Shown in pieces: positions 6,799-9,833 of a stretch of DNA of 9,833 nt; positions within the stretch are counted from its first letter, which is position 1, and every line of letters begins with the position of its first letter. The position numbers and the translations under genes were made by a program. The notes beneath the pieces are model-generated. The model searched no databases, had not been told where the DNA came from, and saw nothing but the letters and a program-made list of their open reading frames with translations. The stretch comes from Candidatus Hydrogenedentota bacterium (lineage in GTDB: Bacteria; Hydrogenedentota; Hydrogenedentia; Hydrogenedentales; SLHB01): NCBI GenBank assembly GCA_026387845.1, contig JAPLKX010000632.1, positions 1 through 9,833 on the forward strand. Direction: 5' to 3'.

Positions 6799-7734
6799 TT
6801 AGTTGGCGGGGCGCCTGCCGTTACGACCTGTGCCGGCCGAATGCAGCAGGATTCCGCCGCCCAGGAAAACGGAGAGCAGAAATGCGATGGCAAACCCTTT
6901 GGCTGCGGGCAAGGGCGGGGCCTCGCCGGGGTCTTCCTCACCTTCGCCCTCTTCGCCCTCGCCTTCCCCTTCCTCCCCCTCGCTTTCGCCCTCCTCGCCC
7001 TCACCTTCGCCGATCACCTGTGAACCGCACCGGGTGCGGTCCAGGGCCCCCGCAACGAATTCCGCCGTACTTTCTGAAGCCAAATATTCGTCAAGGTTTG
7101 AAAACCCGTCGCCGTCGGCGTCGCCATTCCAAGCGAGGTATTCCGGCAGCTTCGAGTAATTGGCGAGATCGATAGTCTCGGGACTTATGGGCACAGTGGT
7201 GGGCAGGGCGTAAATCAGCGAAATCGCGTACCCGCCGGACCCGGAGAAGGTGTACTGGCCCGGCGCCTCTTCCTCGAATGCCCCGTTGCCTATGGTTAAA
7301 TGGCCATAAATCAGCGCGAGAAGCGGATCGAACAGCGGCTGCAGGGCGGCGTAGTCCTCCACCCCAAGGTACGCCTGCAGAACCGCCAAGTTGTGAGTGA
7401 AGACATTGTAGACCATCTCATGCGAGACGCCCCCGACGGCCTTAAAATCCAGTTCCGGATTCCTGAGAATAGCCGATACCAGCCCCAATTCGCACGAACA
7501 GTCCGGCATTGCGTTCCCGCCGAGTTCGCACTTGAACGACTCCCTGTCATCCATCCAAGAAGCGCCGTTGACGTCGGCGTCCGGAAAGGAAAGGGCCTCC
7601 ACCAACGGCATGTACTCCGCGAGGGCTTCCGGAGGAAAGTTTATGCTGCAGTCACAAAAATTCACATTGATGACATTGGCAAGAGCCGGGGCTGCAACAA
7701 ACCACACCACTATAGCAAGTGCGCCCACTCGCAT
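6799..7734 (-). CDS. Exported protein with Ca-type motif, Gly/Glu linker and C-terminal membrane anchor; function unknown
   Basis: A 311-residue protein not assigned to a named family. It has a signal peptide (residues 1-19, hydrophobic core followed by APALA, probable cleavage before Asn20), a middle domain with several cysteines (27, 29, 69, 79, 81), and a DADGDGFSNLDE motif at 205-216 like calcium-binding thrombospondin type 3 or dockerin loops. A Gly/Glu(/Ser) linker spans about 242-268, then LPAAKG, a transmembrane stretch (about 280-298) and a short basic tail (RNGRR). Signal peptide plus acidic linker plus hydrophobic helix plus basic tail is the layout of envelope proteins handled by C-terminal sorting systems; whether LPAAKG is a true sorting motif is an inference. 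The ATG is preceded by GAGGGG at 7745-7750 (10-nt spacing) and by a good promoter. It converges on the redox operon. Confidence 0.85.
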   Translation of the reverse strand: MRVGALAIVVWFVAAPALANVINVNFCDCSINFPPEALAEYMPLVEALSFPDADVNGASWMDDRESFKCELGGNAMPDCSCELGLVSAILRNPELDFKAVGGVSHEMVYNVFTHNLAVLQAYLGVEDYAALQPLFDPLLALIYGHLTIGNGAFEEEAPGQYTFSGSGGYAISLIYALPTTVPISPETIDLANYSKLPEYLAWNGDADGDGFSNLDEYLASESTAEFVAGALDRTRCGSQVIGEGEGEEGESEGEEGEGEGEEGEGEEDPGEAPPLPAAKGFAIAFLLSVFLGGGILLHSAGTGRNGRRPAN

Positions 7735-7816
7735 GATGGTCGGTCCCCTCAGTCAGAAACTCCGGTTCCCGATCCCCTTCTTCGCCACCTACCAGTGAAA
7801 ACGATGAAGACCCATC

Positions 7817-7845
7817 AGTATAGTGAGTATTCTGCTAATTTGCAA
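7817..7845 (-). promoter_or_regulatory. Sigma70-type promoter of the exported-protein gene
   Basis: On the minus strand TTGCAA (7840-7845) and TATACT (7817-7822) are separated by exactly 17 nt, close to the consensus -35 and -10 boxes. The predicted start near 7810 leaves a leader of about 75 nt before the ATG at 7734. No riboswitch-like fold was recognised in this leader. Confidence 0.6.
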
Positions 7846-7904
7846 GCGTCTTCACTATGCCGCCAGCGCCGCCCCCAAGCTACCATCCACTCCCCCAACT
7901 CAGG

Positions 7905-7910
7905 TATAAT
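7905..7910 (+). promoter_or_regulatory. Candidate -10 box for the tRNA
   Basis: A perfect TATAAT lies 35 nt before the tRNA. The bases where a -35 box would fall (about 7882-7887) do not resemble TTGACA, so this rests on the -10 match and position only. Confidence 0.35.
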
Positions 7911-7945
7911 CGCCTAATCGGCCAACCCGGCGACCAACCCAACAC

Positions 7946-8021
7946 GGGCCTGTAGCTCAGTGGTTAGAGCAGGTGACTCATAATCACTTGGTCGTAGGTT
8001 CGACTCCTACCAGGCCCACCA
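7946..8021 (+). tRNA. tRNA with CAT anticodon, probably tRNA-Ile2 (lysidine-modified)
   Basis: A full cloverleaf is visible. The acceptor stem GGGCCTG (7946-7952) pairs perfectly with 8011-8017. The D stem is GCTC/GAGC (7955-7958, 7967-7970). The anticodon stem is 7972-7976/7984-7988 with loop CTCATAA and anticodon CAT at 7979-7981. The T stem GTAGG/CCTAC encloses TTCGACT. The discriminator is A8018 and CCA is encoded (8019-8021). CAT can mean Met or Ile2. The anticodon-arm/variable-loop sequence (CTCATAATC followed by CTTGGTCG) resembles E. coli tRNA-Ile2 more than elongator tRNA-Met. In that case TilS converts C34 to lysidine to read AUA. Initiator identity is unlikely because the first acceptor pair is a normal G-C. 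Confidence 0.93.
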
Positions 8022-8030
8022 ATATTTACA

Positions 8031-8060
8031 GGGGTTTGCAAGCACTCGCAAGCCCCTTTC
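8031..8060. terminator. Hairpin terminator after the tRNA, possibly bidirectional
   Basis: GGGGTTTGC (8031-8039) pairs with GCAAGCCCC (8048-8056) with one G-T wobble and an 8-nt loop, followed by TTTCCGTT on the plus strand. It lies 10 nt after the tRNA CCA end. On the minus strand the same stem is followed by an A/T-rich stretch, so it could also stop transcription from the convergent SDR gene. Confidence 0.6.
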
Positions 8061-8144
8061 CGTTCCCTCCTCCGGTGACTCCAGTTTGCTGCGCCTCGAC
8101 CTGCCATTACGAATGAGTCGTGCCTGCCAACACTGCCAGTCAAG

Positions 8145-9008
8145 TCATATCTTCATCAGCCAGCGCATGAGGCGGTCGCGCAGGCGGTCTGGAATTATGC
8201 GAATCAGCGCCGACTGCAGGCGTGCATCGATGCCTACGGGATATCTTGTCTTGGGCCGGCGTGATTCGAGAGCGTGGCGGACAGCTTTTGCCACATGTTC
8301 CGGCCCAATTGCCAGTCGCAGGGCCTTATCCGCAGTGGCTTGCACGGATACAATAGGCCCCGCGTATAACGTTGAGGCTTCCGGGGGTAGTGAAGCGAGC
8401 ATTTGCGTGGTTGCCGCGCGGGATTTTTCCCAAATGGGCGTGCGAATGAGACCTGGTTCCACGAGGGCGACCTGGATTTTCCATGGATGCAATTCCACCC
8501 GCAGAGAATCGCCGATTCCTTCGAGGGCATGTTTGGTTGCCGCGTACGCGCCCAAAAAAGGTTCGCACCAGAAACCCGAAGTCGAACTCATCAGTACAAT
8601 TCGACCACGTCCCGCCCTGATCATCGGGAGAAAGGCCTGCGTAACCGAAATCAACCCAAAAACATTGACTTGGAACTGGCGTTCAATCTCCCCGGGCGGG
8701 ATGAACTCCAGCGGACCGGCCACCACGATGCCCGCATTGTTTACCAGCCCTTGAAGACCTTCATGTCCCACTGTTTCTTGTATAGATGCAGCCGCCGCGG
8801 CAATGGTCTCAGGTTTGGTTACGTCCAGCAAGAGCGGCTTGATGCCCTTGCCCGCTTTCGATTCCAGGGCTTCTCCGTCTTGCGTGCTGCGCACACCGGC
8901 GAACACGTGCCATCCTCTTCGCGCAAGGTCAATGGCACACGCTGCTCCTATGCCGGTTGATGCACCTGTGATTAACACGGCACGCGTGCCAACTTCATCT
9001 GACTTCAT
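8145..9008 (-). CDS. Short-chain dehydrogenase/reductase, retinol/17beta-hydroxysteroid dehydrogenase-like
   Basis: A classical SDR of 287 residues with a Rossmann fold. It has the cofactor motif TGASTGIG at 14-21, Arg40 after the second strand (suggesting NADP(H)), LDVT at 61-64, NNAG at 90-93, Asn115, Ser141/142, the catalytic Tyr155 and Lys159 (YAATK) and PG at 185-186. The wording around HVFAGVR, LDVTKPETI and GLQGLVNNAGI resembles the SDR9C branch (retinol and 17beta-hydroxysteroid dehydrogenases). The physiological substrate cannot be read from sequence; a ketone/alcohol or aldehyde interconversion is expected. The start at 9008 is chosen over 9026 because GGAGGG lies 4 nt upstream of it. 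No related pathway genes are adjacent. Its base composition is visibly less C-ending than that of the redox operon. Confidence 0.9.
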   Translation of the reverse strand: MKSDEVGTRAVLITGASTGIGAACAIDLARRGWHVFAGVRSTQDGEALESKAGKGIKPLLLDVTKPETIAAAAASIQETVGHEGLQGLVNNAGIVVAGPLEFIPPGEIERQFQVNVFGLISVTQAFLPMIRAGRGRIVLMSSTSGFWCEPFLGAYAATKHALEGIGDSLRVELHPWKIQVALVEPGLIRTPIWEKSRAATTQMLASLPPEASTLYAGPIVSVQATADKALRLAIGPEHVAKAVRHALESRRPKTRYPVGIDARLQSALIRIIPDRLRDRLMRWLMKI

Positions 9009-9012
9009 AGCA

Positions 9013-9018
9013 CCCTCC
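9013..9018 (-). promoter_or_regulatory. Ribosome binding site of the SDR gene
   Basis: GGAGGG on the minus strand, 4 nt before the ATG at 9008. It lies inside the six-codon extension that would result from starting at 9026, so it favours the shorter protein. Confidence 0.6.
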
Positions 9019-9043
9019 ACTTCCATTACTTCCCGAAGTGACT

Positions 9044-9072
9044 CTTATGGCATCTGTAGCCGTTCCAGTAAA
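9044..9072 (-). promoter_or_regulatory. Candidate promoter of the SDR gene
   Basis: On the minus strand TTTACT (9067-9072) and CATAAG (9044-9049), each a 4 of 6 match, are spaced 17 nt apart. A TGC directly before the -10 resembles an extended -10 element. The start would be near 9037, next to a small inverted repeat (ACTTC..GAAGT, 9028-9039) that could be an operator. This is a weak prediction. Confidence 0.3.
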
Positions 9073-9253
9073 CCAGCGGAAACGCCTGACATACTGCTGA
9101 TGCAACCGCTGGGAAAAAGGGGACAGAACTGAGATCCGCCACGGCCTCTGCAAAGCCTTGGCTGATATTCTGCCGTTTGATGGCGGCATTTCAACCAGCG
9201 CGTGGTTGATTTGTCCGACTTCTGCCATGCCCGCCAATGCTGTTAAAGCAGTC

Positions 9254-9832
9254 CTACCGCCCATTTTCCAGGGCGTGGATGACGAAATCTTCCGCCTCTC
9301 TGTCCCAGGCGTTGCCGGCGCCACCGTTGTCTTTGCCGTCGTAGCCGGCCGTGTAGAGCCTGTACGAGCCGGCCTCCCGCCTATACAGAAACTGGCCCCC
9401 GCTGAACGGGTCGACCGGCATTCCCTCCTCGAACTGGTCGGCCAGCGCGTCGAGCGCATCCGGATACTCCCCGTGCTCTCGCCGGTGTTTCTCCAGCGCC
9501 GCCACCAAAGCCACTCCGCCGCGGCTTGCGTTCAACCGTGCGGCGGCCTTGGGCAGCCTGTCGAAGTTGTACATGATGAGCCGGCTTAACGGGTTTGTCT
9601 CGAACAACGATTGATAGTCCGGCTCTTTGAATTGGTAGTAGGGGGTGTCGAACGTGGATGCTGTTTCCCGGGCCGCAGCGATGGCTTCTTCATACATCGT
9701 CAGCCGCTGGTCGTCCGTCATCGACTCCAGTCTTTCCGTATCTTTACCGAAAAACTCGCGGAACGGGTGCGCGAATTCGTCCGGCGACATCCGATTGCTC
9801 TTCATGAAGGTGGCCGAGGCCTCCGCATTGCC
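9254..9832 (-). CDS. Unrecognised protein, C-terminal 192 residues, with pseudopilin-like C-terminal domain
   Basis: The 3' end of a gene running off the right edge. The frame stays open to the window edge, and the Met codon at 9805 has no convincing ribosome binding site, so it is probably internal. The visible N-terminal part is acidic and helical. The last 90 residues read ALVAALEKHRREHGEYP, then a Leu-rich turn, VDPFSGG, YRREAGSYRLYTAGYDGKDNGG. This pattern (helix with a G-x-YP turn, a DPFxGG loop, a Tyr-rich sheet, and an acidic G-x-DG loop) resembles the globular C-terminus of type II secretion pseudopilins such as GspG. I recall similar C-terminal domains in long hypothetical proteins of planctomycete-like bacteria, without a known function. 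No catalytic motif is visible. The gene lies 245 nt upstream of the SDR on the same strand. Confidence 0.75.
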   Translation of the reverse strand, partial: GNAEASATFMKSNRMSPDEFAHPFREFFGKDTERLESMTDDQRLTMYEEAIAAARETASTFDTPYYQFKEPDYQSLFETNPLSRLIMYNFDRLPKAAARLNASRGGVALVAALEKHRREHGEYPDALDALADQFEEGMPVDPFSGGQFLYRREAGSYRLYTAGYDGKDNGGAGNAWDREAEDFVIHALENGR

Positions 9833-9833
9833 T

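Noticed and set aside
5805..7175. Plus-strand open frame of 456 codons starting at the metV ATG
   Set aside because: Only its first 23 codons resemble MetV. The remainder is Arg/Pro-rich out-of-frame sequence crossing the repeats and the antisense of the exported-protein gene.
9108..9135. GGGGACAG-type string resembling remnants seen near REP-associated transposases
   Set aside because: It is only a short match with no second copy, palindrome or transposase in the window, so it cannot be supported as a mobile-element trace.

Overview
The window is GC-rich bacterial DNA, probably from an uncultured anaerobe. It joins the 3' half of a heterodisulfide-reductase-type redox operon (plus strand, 2-6369) to an accessory region with a secreted protein, a tRNA, a short-chain dehydrogenase and an unrecognised gene. 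The best hint to the organism is the minus-strand exported protein at 6799-7734. It has a DxDxDG calcium-type motif, a long Gly/Glu linker and a C-terminal membrane anchor. From memory this style is frequent in Candidatus Hydrogenedentota and related PVC-like lineages, and the short tandem repeats between genes fit the same picture. This assignment is an inference of moderate to low confidence.

Region 1 (2-6369, +): partial hdrB, a giant hdrA (about 1505 aa), mvhD and a broken metV are tightly packed with start/stop overlaps. The order hdrB-hdrA-mvhD-metV matches the (hdrC-hdrB-)hdrA-mvhD-metV-metF clusters known from acetogens such as Moorella thermoacetica. There the products form a multisubunit methylenetetrahydrofolate reductase of the Wood-Ljungdahl methyl branch. 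The HdrA here is a composite. It carries two HdrA-type flavoprotein modules, and a complete GltD/NfnB-type NAD(P)H-oxidoreductase is inserted into the ferredoxin segment of the first. This suggests NAD(P)H feeds flavins and Fe-S clusters, which pass electrons to HdrB/C, MvhD and a MetV/MetF reductase. The methylene-THF end looks damaged: metV has lost an internal piece with a frameshift, and no metF follows.

Region 2 (5734-6570): short tandem repeats cluster at the 3' end of the operon. One 9-nt array has become the coding sequence of an unusual MvhD tail. A second 9-nt array and a 16-nt array follow metV, then a C/G-rich hairpin.

Region 3 (6799-8060): the exported, apparently membrane-anchored protein is on the minus strand with a good sigma70-type promoter. 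Divergent to it is a tRNA with a CAT anticodon, most likely tRNA-Ile2, followed by a hairpin terminator.

Region 4 (8145-9833, -): an SDR resembling the retinol/17beta-hydroxysteroid dehydrogenase branch, then the 3' part of an unrecognised gene whose C-terminus resembles the globular end of type II pseudopilins. Its 5' end lies outside the window.
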